Of a stretch of DNA of 20,278 nt, positions 1 to 7,323 are shown piece by piece (within the stretch, counting starts at the first letter, position 1; every line of letters begins with the position of its first letter). The translations under genes and the position numbers were made by a program. Source of the stretch: Deltaproteobacteria bacterium (GTDB taxonomy: Bacteria; Bdellovibrionota_B; Oligoflexia; Oligoflexales; Bog-1112); the NCBI GenBank assembly GCA_016186945.1, contig JACPKR010000046.1:1-20278 (forward strand), given 5' to 3'. Under the pieces are notes generated by a model. It was not told where the DNA came from. It was given only the letters and a program-made list of their open reading frames with translations, and did no database searches.

Positions 1-77
1 AAGATAACGTTGTGGGGACCCCAGAGGATTGAAAAAATAATTTCTCTCAGGTACTTATCCACAGGGAGAAAAGACAT
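1..77 (-). CDS. Possible partial ORF running off the left edge
   Basis: An ATG at 77 on the minus strand opens a reading frame without stops to the window edge (25 codons, beginning MSFLPVDKYL and ending WGPHNVI). It starts 23 nt after the stop of the small ORF at 101-292. Together they could be an antitoxin-toxin pair, but this is inference from position only. No clear ribosome binding site precedes the ATG and no family is recognisable from so short a piece. It may equally be chance. Confidence 0.15.
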   Translation of the reverse strand, partial: MSFLPVDKYLREIIFSILWGPHNVI

Positions 78-100
78 AATACCAAGAATTTAAAGATGAA

Positions 101-292
101 TTAAGATATAAACTTACACCGCCAAAGTGCGGAATGAGGGATATAATCCTGAAAATCATCGAGGACATCGTCAAAATCTTCAGAAACTTCCATCTTCTTT
201 TCAAGCTCACCAAGGACTCTCGTCTCGTTCATTGTACGTTCAAGAGACGCTAGCGTATCTAACAAGCCTTTGCCTTTACCACTGACATTCAC
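101..292 (-). CDS. Small acidic hypothetical protein, antitoxin-like
   Basis: A 63-residue ORF if read from a GTG at 292, which has a purine-rich GAGGAG about 7 nt upstream. An in-frame ATG at 319 has no such site. The N-terminal part is basic and glycine-rich (GKGKG). The middle predicts a long helix (LASLERTMNETRVLGELEKKM), followed by an acidic stretch (EDFDDVLDDFQDY). That layout resembles small antitoxins, and it lies divergent to a BrnT-type toxin pair with an inverted repeat between them. I do not recognise a named family. The C-terminal ALWRCKFIS is atypical and could mean a decayed or spurious frame. Confidence 0.35.
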   Translation of the reverse strand: MNVSGKGKGLLDTLASLERTMNETRVLGELEKKMEVSEDFDDVLDDFQDYIPHSALWRCKFIS

Positions 293-348
293 GCTCCCTC
301 TCCTCGACAAGCTTCTCATAATCGATTAAACTATGACTTTACGTTTAG

Positions 349-365
349 GTAGTGCCAAACACTAC
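349..365. promoter_or_regulatory. Inverted repeat, candidate toxin-antitoxin operator
   Basis: GTAGTG (349-354) and CACTAC (360-365) form a perfect 6-bp inverted repeat around a 5-nt centre, 14 bases before the toxin ATG at 380. BrnTA-type modules are known to be autorepressed through palindromic sites bound by the ribbon-helix-helix antitoxin. Placing that role here is inference from position and symmetry. The site could also control the divergent small ORF. Confidence 0.4.
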
Positions 366-379
366 ACGAAAAGTTTCGC

Positions 380-664
380 ATGACAAAGCAAATACTATTT
401 GATTGGGATCAATGGAACATTCAGAAAAATGAAATTAAACATGGCGTGTCTCATCTTGAAGCAGAAAGCGCTTTTTTTGACCCAAAATACAAACTTTTTA
501 AGGATAACAAACATTCTTCTCCAATTGAAAAAAGATATATTCTATTTGGAAAAGGGATTGAAAATAAAATCTTAATGGTAGGATTTACACTCAGAAACTC
601 AAAGATTAGAGTGATAACCGCACGCCCAGCGTCGAAAAAAGAAAGACAAATTTATGCCAAATAA
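380..664 (+). CDS. brnT: BrnT family toxin (type II toxin-antitoxin, DUF497)
   Basis: A 94-residue protein of typical BrnT length. The N-terminal FDWDQWNIQKNEIKHGVS matches the DUF497/BrnT signature (FxWDxxNxxKNxxKHGVSF), followed by EAESAFFDP. The C-terminal half carries the usual strands (RYILFGKG, ILMVGFTLR, IRVITARPASKKER) with the conserved ITAR. BrnT proteins have a RelE-like fold and act as ribonucleases that slow translation until neutralised by the partner antitoxin. The ATG at 380 has only a weak purine stretch (GAAAAG) before it. The gene overlaps the next ORF by 11 nt, the classic toxin-first BrnTA order. The base composition is noticeably more AT-rich than the neighbouring genes, which suits a mobile module. 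Confidence 0.85.
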   Translation: MTKQILFDWDQWNIQKNEIKHGVSHLEAESAFFDPKYKLFKDNKHSSPIEKRYILFGKGIENKILMVGFTLRNSKIRVITARPASKKERQIYAK

Positions 665-917
665 AAAAAAAGAAATCCCTGATTACGATAAATTGGATAC
701 ATCAAAAATGATTGATCCAAAATCTCCGCTTAAGTTTTCGGATATCGGTATTGAATTGCCGACTATGGCCCCGACCCAGGTGGTCTCTATAAGAGTGCCA
801 ACTACCCTGCTAAACGAAATTAAAGCTCTCGGTTCAGAGTATGACGTCCCATACCAAGCGTTGATCAAACTATTTCTTTCAGATGGGGTTAAACGTAGAA
901 GACGAAAGCAGGCCTAA
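654..917 (+). CDS. Ribbon-helix-helix (BrnA/CopG-type) antitoxin
   Basis: An 87-residue protein whose start overlaps the toxin's last codons by 11 nt, so the two are translationally coupled. The N-terminal half is charged and probably disordered until it binds the toxin. The C-terminal half has a CopG/BrnA-like ribbon-helix-helix: the strand TQVVSIRVP, a helix LLNEIKALGSEYD, the turn VPYQ and a second helix ALIKLFLSDGVKRR, then a basic tail. The expected role is to neutralise the toxin and repress the operon by binding DNA. A run of A bases just after the start codon is a possible slippage or frameshift hotspot. The stop lies 2 nt from the convergent lipoprotein stop. BrnA and generic CopG antitoxins cannot be separated by eye. 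Confidence 0.75.
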   Translation: MPNKKKEIPDYDKLDTSKMIDPKSPLKFSDIGIELPTMAPTQVVSIRVPTTLLNEIKALGSEYDVPYQALIKLFLSDGVKRRRRKQA

Positions 918-919
918 GT

Positions 920-3271
920 TTACTCAGCTTCCTCAGCTTCGATAAGACCGATGAGGCGGGTGTCGAAGTCGGCCTGAGCCCTCGTAAGCGCATCCAAAGC
1001 ATCCACCAGCTGAGGTTCCCAATAGCCCCGACCCTCGCTTAGAAACTGCCCGCAGGGAATTTCCCTCGCCCCACCGGCTAGAGATTGAGCAGCTGTGGCT
1101 ATAACCGCAGAACCGATGATCATCGCAATGATACCTGCCGCCATCTTCAACTTGGGGATACCAGCACCACCCCGAATATAACGGCCGCTGATTCCACCCT
1201 CTGGAAGAACCACCGACGTTCTACGCACCGCTCCGCCAGCATCAGCGGTAGCTTTGGGGGGATCGATAGGGTCAGGGGCCTCGCCTCTGAATTTACTTAA
1301 CTTCTCGTCCCCTAGCTCAGAAACGGCGGTGCCTCTCGTCAACTTATATTCTGCACCCTGTTTACCTGGCAACGTGACGTCCTGGTCCGCTTTTACCTTC
1401 AGTTTACCTGTGTCATCTGCCTCGATTTTACCGTACTCCGTTAACCTCGCCTCCCAACCGGCCTTCGTCTCTGCATCGTCCATTGCTCCTGCCAGTCGGT
1501 TACCCTTCGCGACGGAGTCGCCATATTCGGCTCCCTTCCCTTCTGCTATCATCGTTCTAAGCTCTGTCTCGATCTCAGTAAGTTGTGTATGTCGGGTCAT
1601 ATCTGGATCGACCACCAGCGTAGCCTTCTGGGATCGAAGCCACGTTCCTTCTTTAATATCTCCTTTGCCTAGGGCTTCCCCTGCGCGGAATGTTTCGCCT
1701 TCGATAACAACCTCCTTTGTCACTTTAATGCCAGCTCCAGACTTTTCAAAACTGGTGTATCGCTTCTCAATTTCGTCCACTTGTTTTTTGTAAGTTTCCG
1801 CGTTTTCTTTTCGAACAGCTTCCGGCAGGCGATTGAAGTCAGTTTCCATGAGTCCGAGGGTCTCCCTAATTTTTTTCTGAGCTATTGCAAATTTCTCTCC
1901 GTCATTATTTGCTAAAGCTAGGTTTGCTTTCCCGACCTGACTATTGATTTCTCTAACATTGTATGCGGCGCTCTTGGCGAATTCAAACTTGCTCCCTAAT
2001 AAGCCACGTGCCTTGGAACTGAGCGTAGTCCCCGTAATTTTTTGAATAAACCCCGCGGCAAACAGTGCGGCTCCAGCAACTAATACACCAATCCCAATGT
2101 TGATGTGTTTTTGCTTCTCAGCTTTTTCATCCTTCTTTTCATCAACGGGCTTTATGTCGACGGAATCGTCCCCATCACCAGTATCGGGACCAGTCCCTGT
2201 GCCTGTACCAGTCCCTGTGCCTGTACCAGTCCCTGTGCCTGGCGTACTTGCGGGGGGGGGTGTCTTGCCTTCCTTGGAAGCTTCACCTCCGCCCTTGCCA
2301 CCAAAAAGGTCTCCGAAGTCATCTCCGCCCGCTCCTGCAGGTGCAGCACCTTCTGCAACGGCAGTGGGTGGACAGGCTGTCCCTCCTGTAAGTCCTAAAG
2401 CTGTCTGTTCTTGCTGTGCACCCTCAAGAATTGCATTGCTGAGGTCCTGCATTTCGTAACCGAATTGCGTGACGATATTTGCTGTTGTTGAGGGCTGAGT
2501 ATTTTTAATGTTGATGGCAAATTGCAGGTCAGCAGACGATGCTGGCATTTCCTGCTCGCAGAGGGCTACATAGGCTCTGGCATCGGTGTCATAGCCTTCA
2601 GAAAGAGAAAGCATTTGAGCTTTTTTCTCTTGCAGCGTTTTTGCATATGCTTTCAGTTGGGGGTCGATGGGAAGACTATCCAATTTAACGGTTTTTGAGA
2701 TCGCTTTTCCACAATAGCAGGGTTTTGTCATGGAGCAGGGCGCACTTCCAATAGCTTCCACTTCTCTATTCACATCTCCGACGAGGATGGAGATGTCATG
2801 GACGCATGCTCGCATGGTGAGTGTTGCGAGCCCCGAGGGAAAGTCAGGAATATCCTCGATTGTGAATTCGTAGACTTTGGCCCACTTTCCGTCATTCGCA
2901 CAGTTTGATCCGTCTATCTGACAAGCTTTCCAAAGGAGGAAGATCTCGGGAATATCGACTGGTTCGTCCCCTGCCAGCGCTAGACTTGAGTGTCGAGCAT
3001 GAGAGGAAGCGTCAAAGTAAATCTGCGTTGTGTTGGCAGCCAGTCCATAACTTGTCGTTGAGACGTCAATATCTTCTTTTTTGAGAGTCAGCGCATCCAA
3101 GGCTAATTTGGGGGCTTCTGTGCTCCCCACATCTTCTGCTGTGGCCACGGGGCACTGGCCCGTTAGTGCCGCGGGGGGAGCGCGTTTCACATCTGGTTTC
3201 TTAGCTTCCTTAGCGCAGGAGAGCGGAAAGGCGAGAATCGCCAGGAATATGATTTGCTTGCGGATGCTCAC
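920..3271 (-). CDS. Large membrane lipoprotein with six-cysteine framework, unknown function
   Basis: A GTG at 3271 preceded by GAAGGG gives a 783-residue protein. The upstream in-frame extension has a TTG start and runs through a repeat, so I reject it. Residues 1-19 form a lipoprotein signal ending FPLSC, with Cys19 as the lipid site. There follow a cysteine-rich domain (about 60-190), a helix ending VALCEQ (Cys238), a Gly/Ala-rich linker with a pure Gly-Thr run (about 345-361), an acidic/lysine stretch, and TM1 (about 389-410). Next comes a 290-residue loop with helical and beta parts, TM2 (about 708-730), then Cys740 and a C-terminal helix. It shares this layout with the two lipoproteins at 8807-11226. 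No known family is recognised. If the two TMs form a hairpin, the loop would be cytoplasmic; that is inference. Confidence 0.85.
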   Translation of the reverse strand: MSIRKQIIFLAILAFPLSCAKEAKKPDVKRAPPAALTGQCPVATAEDVGSTEAPKLALDALTLKKEDIDVSTTSYGLAANTTQIYFDASSHARHSSLALAGDEPVDIPEIFLLWKACQIDGSNCANDGKWAKVYEFTIEDIPDFPSGLATLTMRACVHDISILVGDVNREVEAIGSAPCSMTKPCYCGKAISKTVKLDSLPIDPQLKAYAKTLQEKKAQMLSLSEGYDTDARAYVALCEQEMPASSADLQFAINIKNTQPSTTANIVTQFGYEMQDLSNAILEGAQQEQTALGLTGGTACPPTAVAEGAAPAGAGGDDFGDLFGGKGGGEASKEGKTPPPASTPGTGTGTGTGTGTGTGTGPDTGDGDDSVDIKPVDEKKDEKAEKQKHINIGIGVLVAGAALFAAGFIQKITGTTLSSKARGLLGSKFEFAKSAAYNVREINSQVGKANLALANNDGEKFAIAQKKIRETLGLMETDFNRLPEAVRKENAETYKKQVDEIEKRYTSFEKSGAGIKVTKEVVIEGETFRAGEALGKGDIKEGTWLRSQKATLVVDPDMTRHTQLTEIETELRTMIAEGKGAEYGDSVAKGNRLAGAMDDAETKAGWEARLTEYGKIEADDTGKLKVKADQDVTLPGKQGAEYKLTRGTAVSELGDEKLSKFRGEAPDPIDPPKATADAGGAVRRTSVVLPEGGISGRYIRGGAGIPKLKMAAGIIAMIIGSAVIATAAQSLAGGAREIPCGQFLSEGRGYWEPQLVDALDALTRAQADFDTRLIGLIEAEEAE
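2189..2242. repeat. Three tandem 18-bp repeats encoding a Gly-Thr linker
   Basis: Three copies of an 18-bp unit, ACCAGTCCCTGTGCCTGT on the plus strand, with the last differing at its final base. On the minus strand each encodes GTGTGT, giving the alternating Gly-Thr linker of the large lipoprotein. The unit length is a multiple of three, so copy-number change would alter linker length without a frameshift. Confidence 0.9.
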
Positions 3272-3347
3272 GGGTTTACCCTTCTCTCTGTTTTCGTCTA
3301 TACTTCGGTAGAATGAGGTGAGGACTTGAGGTTCTTTTTCGCAGGTT

Positions 3348-3426
3348 GGGGGAGGCGACGCTTCCCTCGCCCCCCCCCAAACCCCCCTCTCCCTTTTTGC
3401 CCTTAGTGGCTTATGTGTTACGTAAC
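3348..3426 (-). repeat. Dispersed repeat module B, copy 1 (G-rich)
   Basis: Read on the minus strand, this matches 8648-8717 on the plus strand over about 70 nt. Shared blocks are GTAAC, TAAGCC, a GGC/GCC mini-stem, then AAAAGGGAGAGGGGGGTTT, a long G run (9 here, 7 in the other copy), CGAG.GAAGCGTCGC and TCCCC. It ends 77 nt before the GTG of the large lipoprotein, in the same orientation relative to that gene as copy 2 is to the lipoprotein pair. It also abuts the ribosome binding site of nuoB on the other strand. A degraded module A may follow on the lipoprotein side, but I cannot establish that by eye. Confidence 0.8.
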
Positions 3427-3435
3427 GAGGAAAAC

Positions 3436-3924
3436 ATGAAACATCAGACAAGCGCCTTGGAACAGATACTTTTCACCACGAGGCTCACGGATTTACTCGC
3501 CTGGGCGCGGAAGAATTCCCTGTGGCCTTATGTCTTTGGAACGGCCTGTTGTGGGATTGAATACATGTCGGTCGTAGGGCCGAAGCATGACGCTGCCCGC
3601 TTTGGCGCTGAAGTCGTGCGTTTCTCCCCCCGGCAGGCAGACTTGCTTATCGTGGCAGGAACCATCAGTGAGAAGATGGGCCCCGTCGTAAAAAAGGTCT
3701 ACGAGCAGATGTCAGAACCCAAGTGGGTGATGGCGATGGGCGCTTGTGCCGCGAGTGGAGGGTTCTACCGCGCCTATCATGTGTTGCAGGGGGTGGATCA
3801 GGTGATGCCGGTCGACATTTACGTTGCCGGATGTCCTCCTACGCCTGAGGCTGTTTTAGCAGGGCTTTTAATGTTGCAGCAGAAAATTCAGAGTGAGGCG
3901 CGACCCCGGAAAACGATGGCTTGA
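3436..3924 (+). CDS. nuoB: NADH-quinone oxidoreductase subunit B (NuoB), stand-alone
   Basis: A 162-residue protein of the NuoB/PSST family, which holds the terminal iron-sulfur cluster N2 of respiratory complex I and passes electrons to quinone on the cytoplasmic side of the inner membrane. All cluster ligands are visible: the tandem cysteines in [11 protein letters not shown], the cysteine in [11 protein letters not shown] and that in [10 protein letters not shown]. The opening [12 protein letters not shown] is also typical. I start at the ATG at 3436, 5 nt after CGAGG. The longer frame from 3346 translates repeat DNA into a proline-rich leader and is not credible. No other nuo gene is in the window, whereas nuoB usually sits between nuoA and nuoC. 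It converges with the ATPase gene, with stops 11 nt apart. Confidence 0.9.
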   Translation: MKHQTSALEQILFTTRLTDLLAWARKNSLWPYVFGTACCGIEYMSVVGPKHDAARFGAEVVRFSPRQADLLIVAGTISEKMGPVVKKVYEQMSEPKWVMAMGACAASGGFYRAYHVLQGVDQVMPVDIYVAGCPPTPEAVLAGLLMLQQKIQSEARPRKTMA

Positions 3925-3935
3925 TTTCAGCCCCT

Positions 3936-5048
3936 TCACACCAAATCTTTGAGAACGTCGATTGCATGACATGCGGTAATCCCGTCCTTGCTAATGTACG
4001 GGTCACCGGGTGTGCCGCAAAGTTGATAGGTCCGGCAAGTTTCAAATTTCTTCTTGAAGTAAATGAGATGTTTTGAAATCGGTCCTGGCTTCAATTTGCA
4101 TTCAACAGCCATAATGGGCGCATCATCAAGCGTGACGATAAAGTCCACCTCGCGTTGTTCTCGATCCCGAAAAAAGCACAAGCGGTAATCTTGCCCTAAC
4201 GTGTCATATTGGAAATGAACCCATTTCAAAAGATGAGATGCGACAAAGTTCTCAAACCTTGCTCCTTCGTCTTGCACCTGAAACCAGTTCCACTGATAGT
4301 GCTTAGGTTCTTTTTTGATCGCCTTGATTTGAGGGGATCCCCACGGATAGATTCTGAATATGTGGTACATTCTCTCAAGAATATCCAGCCAATTTGCAAC
4401 TGTTTTATGATTAACCTGAAGATCTTCTCGCAGTGCATTCACAGACAGAAGGCTCCCCACCAGAGTTGGCAATCGAATAGAAAGCAATTCGAGGTTTCCA
4501 ATATCTCTTACGTTCTCGATGCTTCGAATGTCTTCATCAATCAGTCGTTGTCTATATTCGTTATTCCAGCGGCGGGCTGCTGTTTCAGATCCCTCGAAGA
4601 AAGGCTCTGGAAAACCACCCAGTCGAAGTAGAGTCTCAAAATCCTTCTGGTCAGAAATTGCCAACTCAGCAACAGAAAGCGGGTGAAGCCGTAGGTAATG
4701 ATATCTACCTTGCAAACTATCCCCTCCGAAGCGGTAGTAGTCTAGTCTCGCACTGCCCGTCACAAGAAATTTCACAGCTCCTTTATGCAGGTCATAGAGA
4801 CCTTTGAGGTAATTTCGCCAGTTTGTATACTTGTGAAGTTCGTCGAAACACCAAAGAGGAGCCGGGGGGAGTTTTTCTTCCAGTATCTTTGCCCTATGTG
4901 GAGAGGCATCCCAATTCAAATAGGTGCCCCCAAGTTGAGCATTGATGCCCTGGGCCATGGTAGTTTTGCCCACCTGGCGCGGCCCGCCCACAAACACCAT
5001 TTTTTTCTCAAGGTCTTTAAGCACCTGATTCTCAAGGTATCGTTTCAT
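3936..5048 (-). CDS. AAA-type ATPase with DUF4143 C-terminal domain
   Basis: A 370-residue protein of the COG1373-type ATPases (AAA_14 plus DUF4143). Walker A is GGPRQVGKTT at 21-30 and Walker B LWCFDELHK around 65-73. The stretch FLVTGSARLDYYR fits the sensor region, and GDSLQGRYHYLRLHPLS is the usual continuation. A winged-helix-like part follows (LREDLQVNHKTVANWLDIL). The C-terminal part has EVDFIV (Asp302) and VECKLK (Glu316, Lys318), a spacing that recalls the PD-(D/E)xK nuclease fold noted for DUF4143. The biological role of this widespread family is unsettled, and it is often found in scattered, transfer-prone positions. No strong ribosome binding site is seen before the ATG. It is a single gene with no evident partner. 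Confidence 0.9.
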   Translation of the reverse strand: MKRYLENQVLKDLEKKMVFVGGPRQVGKTTMAQGINAQLGGTYLNWDASPHRAKILEEKLPPAPLWCFDELHKYTNWRNYLKGLYDLHKGAVKFLVTGSARLDYYRFGGDSLQGRYHYLRLHPLSVAELAISDQKDFETLLRLGGFPEPFFEGSETAARRWNNEYRQRLIDEDIRSIENVRDIGNLELLSIRLPTLVGSLLSVNALREDLQVNHKTVANWLDILERMYHIFRIYPWGSPQIKAIKKEPKHYQWNWFQVQDEGARFENFVASHLLKWVHFQYDTLGQDYRLCFFRDREQREVDFIVTLDDAPIMAVECKLKPGPISKHLIYFKKKFETCRTYQLCGTPGDPYISKDGITACHAIDVLKDLV

Positions 5049-5127
5049 AAAATCGTGCTTTTTATAGGGAAGGGTAAAATGTACGCCTATTTTTTACAGC
5101 ATAGGGTAAACTATCCGACAACACAAG

Positions 5128-5165
5128 CTCCCCTCCCTTTCCGCCCCAAAAGGCTTACGCCTTAC
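5128..5165 (+). repeat. Partial dispersed repeat (end of module B) across a stop codon
   Basis: About 38 nt resemble the last part of module B as seen on the plus strand in copy 1: CTCCC, a TTT stretch, GCCCCAAAAGGCTTACG, then TTAC. The GCC/GGC mini-stem is kept. The stop codon of the permease gene (5155-5157) lies inside it, so the last codons of that gene are repeat-derived or the repeat has eroded into it. The match is short and the assignment moderate. Confidence 0.45.
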
Positions 5166-7164
5166 TCTCCTTTGCTTCCCTCCTACGAACCTTGAAAAGG
5201 GCTGCGACGAAACATCCCCCGACAATCAGCAAAGCTTGCGCCAGGAGAGTCTCCCAGAATGGGTAGATGCCAAGGACATCCAAGGAAGGCAGGAATTCGA
5301 CCGGACTTGCTTTGAGGTAACCCGCTTCGACCAGTTCCTTCACCGTCTTACCAGCTAGGATGACAGAAAGAAGGATCATGAGAAGGCTGGTGACTCGAAA
5401 AAACTGTTTCAGAGGGATGCGCACATTGAATTTGAGGATGGCAAAACAACCCAGGAGCAAGGTTACAAGTCCAGTGGAAAAGCCACCGACCACCATCCAA
5501 TCATTGTGGGAACTTGAGAGCAAAGCCGCATAGAAAAGTATCGTCTCGGCAGCTTCTCGAAACACGGCGATGAAGGACATGCTGAAAAGCACCCAAAGTT
5601 TGCGGGAACTGATGGCATGGTTTGTTTTTGTTCTGATGTACTGCTGCCATTTCTTCTGTTCGGACTGACTCAGCAACCAGAAGCCTGTGTAAAACAGCAT
5701 GGCAACGGCCAAGCCTGTGCAAAACGCTTCGATTGTTTCTTTCGCAGCGCCGGAAATTTTAAGTACGTGTTCAAACAAAAAGTAAGCAAGCACTCCTGTA
5801 AAAATTGCAGACACCCACCCTGCGTGAATCCACTTACGGGCATAGTGGGCACCAAGATTTTTCACAATCAAGAGAAGTGCAACGACGATGAGAAAAGCCT
5901 CAAGACCTTCTCGTAAAATAATGAGAAGAGCGCTCAGAAAGTCACCGTTAAAAAGGGAAGGCGTCTCTGATTTCTTGTGAAGTTTATCGTTTGCTTTCTG
6001 AAGAAGGCTCTCAAGTTCAGCTATGCTTCTATCGAAAGCAGCACTATCTCCTTTTCCCGCAAACCCTCTTGTAGCGGAAAAGCTTCGTTCAATGTCCGAC
6101 ATCAGCTGTTTGTCCACAAGCGCCAGTGCAACTTCCACATGTTCAAAACCTTCCAGGTAGGCATCCAGCAAAGTCCCCTGCGTCTCTGACGTCAAGCCAT
6201 TGTGAAACTGGTCTTTCGCTTTTTGCACACTGGCTGAGATAAAATCCCAATGCGACTTGGCTTCGTTTGATGGGACTTCCTTTTTGCCTCCTTCTTCCAC
6301 AGGCAGCCGTGGGTCATAAGGGGCAAGAAGGCGAGCGTAAGCGATGTGAGTCTTCTGTTCGCTTGGGCTGAACTGCACGTAGGCTGGCAGATTATTTTCC
6401 AACCACTCGTGAAGTTCTTGATCGGAAGCCTTTGCCAAAAGAGGGAGGGACAGGTTTGCCGGAGGAATTTCCTGAAAAACTGCGGGGGAGGAGTCTTCAT
6501 AACGTAGACCGAGCATGTAGAAACTTACACTCCACAGTTCCTGCACTGACAAATGAGGGAATCCCACCATCGCTGTGTTTTCAATTCCCGTTTCTGTCGA
6601 GTTGTAAAACTTGAAGGGGGAGGCCAGGGCCATGTACTCATCGTCATGGAAGCTGCGGGGCTGTGGTTTCAGGCCCCTCGCTCCGGGGCCATCGCCTCGG
6701 CCATCGTTTCCGTGACAGACGGCACAGTTTTTTTCGAAAACCTGTTTTCCCAACGTACGATCTGGGTGTGAAGGAGGTGAGGACGGAATTTGGAGACGTT
6801 CTATGATGAGGTCCTTTAGGGTAGCGGTTCTATGGAGAATCTCGGAGTAATCACATTTCTCCAGAATGCAAAGGCGGAGGGCATGAAGATTTTGGCTGAT
6901 CGAATCCTGTGGATTCAGGTTTCTTTGGGTCGCCACCCGCTGGAAGATATTGGCCGCAGCTTCTGAGAATTCCTGCATTTCTGCGAATTCTTCCTTATCG
7001 ACGACAGCCCCTTTTTTTACCGCCTCAGGGTAGTCGCCCCGGATATATTCGATGAGGCCTAGAAGGCGTTTTCCCGCCTTTTCAGTAGATTCGGATGCAA
7101 TGAGTTTCGATGTGAAAAATCCCCAACCGGCTGCTATTATGATTAAGAACCACTGTCTTGCCAT
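5155..7164 (-). CDS. Cytochrome c / FTR1 family iron permease
   Basis: A 669-residue fusion. Residues 1-23 form a signal or anchor segment. Residues 24-125 are a helical periplasmic region. A class I cytochrome c domain spans about 135-225, with heme motif CAVCH (147-151) and a likely axial methionine at 199 (TAMVGFPHLS). Residues 240-400 are another helical periplasmic region. The FTR1 permease domain (about 408-655) has some seven hydrophobic segments and both iron-binding REXXE motifs, REGLE (418-422) and REAAE (536-540). The family imports iron across the inner membrane. The fused cytochrome plausibly takes electrons from ferrous iron before transport, as the partner oxidases do for EfeU/Ftr1; that role is inferred. 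AAGAAGGAAC precedes the ATG. A Fur-box-like site lies 22 nt upstream. Confidence 0.93.
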   Translation of the reverse strand: MARQWFLIIIAAGWGFFTSKLIASESTEKAGKRLLGLIEYIRGDYPEAVKKGAVVDKEEFAEMQEFSEAAANIFQRVATQRNLNPQDSISQNLHALRLCILEKCDYSEILHRTATLKDLIIERLQIPSSPPSHPDRTLGKQVFEKNCAVCHGNDGRGDGPGARGLKPQPRSFHDDEYMALASPFKFYNSTETGIENTAMVGFPHLSVQELWSVSFYMLGLRYEDSSPAVFQEIPPANLSLPLLAKASDQELHEWLENNLPAYVQFSPSEQKTHIAYARLLAPYDPRLPVEEGGKKEVPSNEAKSHWDFISASVQKAKDQFHNGLTSETQGTLLDAYLEGFEHVEVALALVDKQLMSDIERSFSATRGFAGKGDSAAFDRSIAELESLLQKANDKLHKKSETPSLFNGDFLSALLIILREGLEAFLIVVALLLIVKNLGAHYARKWIHAGWVSAIFTGVLAYFLFEHVLKISGAAKETIEAFCTGLAVAMLFYTGFWLLSQSEQKKWQQYIRTKTNHAISSRKLWVLFSMSFIAVFREAAETILFYAALLSSSHNDWMVVGGFSTGLVTLLLGCFAILKFNVRIPLKQFFRVTSLLMILLSVILAGKTVKELVEAGYLKASPVEFLPSLDVLGIYPFWETLLAQALLIVGGCFVAALFKVRRREAKESKA

Positions 7165-7185
7165 CTGTTCCTTCTTTGTTTCAAT

Positions 7186-7204
7186 GACAATGAGAATCTA
7201 CATC
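7186..7204. promoter_or_regulatory. Fur-box-like operator before the iron permease
   Basis: GACAATGAGAATCTACATC matches the classical 19-bp Fur consensus GATAATGATAATCATTATC at 14 of 19 positions by direct comparison. It sits 22 nt upstream of the iron permease start, where a repressor would block transcription when iron is plentiful. The match and location are seen; Fur control is inference. No strong -10/-35 pair is obvious beside it. Confidence 0.55.
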
Positions 7205-7250
7205 ATTTAAAGACGGCTGTCTCGACAAAGTCTTTTGGGCATTTGTAATC

Positions 7251-7310
7251 TTGGAGGAACCAGCTGCGCAGTTTCCTCCAAACCACCTCCTTGCCACAAG
7301 CGGCTTACGC
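7251..7310. repeat. Dispersed repeat module A, copy 1, with partial B tail
   Basis: The hairpin arms TTGGAGGAACC (7251-7261) and GTTTCCTCCAA (7271-7281) pair with one mismatch around the loop AGCTGCGCA. The common tail AAACCACCTCCTTGCC follows, then a GCC/GGC mini-stem and GGCTTACG as at the end of module B. It occupies most of the gap between rtcB and the iron permease gene. Neither strand has a T run after the stem, so it is not a standard terminator. Confidence 0.75.
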
Positions 7311-7323
7311 GAAAACCCACTAA

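Noticed and set aside
55-63. Perfect DnaA box TTATCCACA
   Set aside because: It is a single site without a cluster, AT-rich unwinding region or origin-type genes. One exact 9-mer in 20 kb is not improbable.
3346-3435. Proline-rich N-terminal extension of nuoB
   Set aside because: It encodes repeat DNA. The ATG at 3436 has CGAGG at proper spacing and gives a normal NuoB N-terminus.
3272-3451. N-terminal extension of the large lipoprotein from a TTG codon
   Set aside because: It translates the dispersed repeat and overlaps nuoB. The GTG at 3271 has a ribosome binding site and is followed directly by a lipoprotein signal.
7251-7281. Rho-independent terminator or conserved small peptide at module A
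   Set aside because: No T-run follows the stem on either strand, and the third copy is out of frame with the first two.
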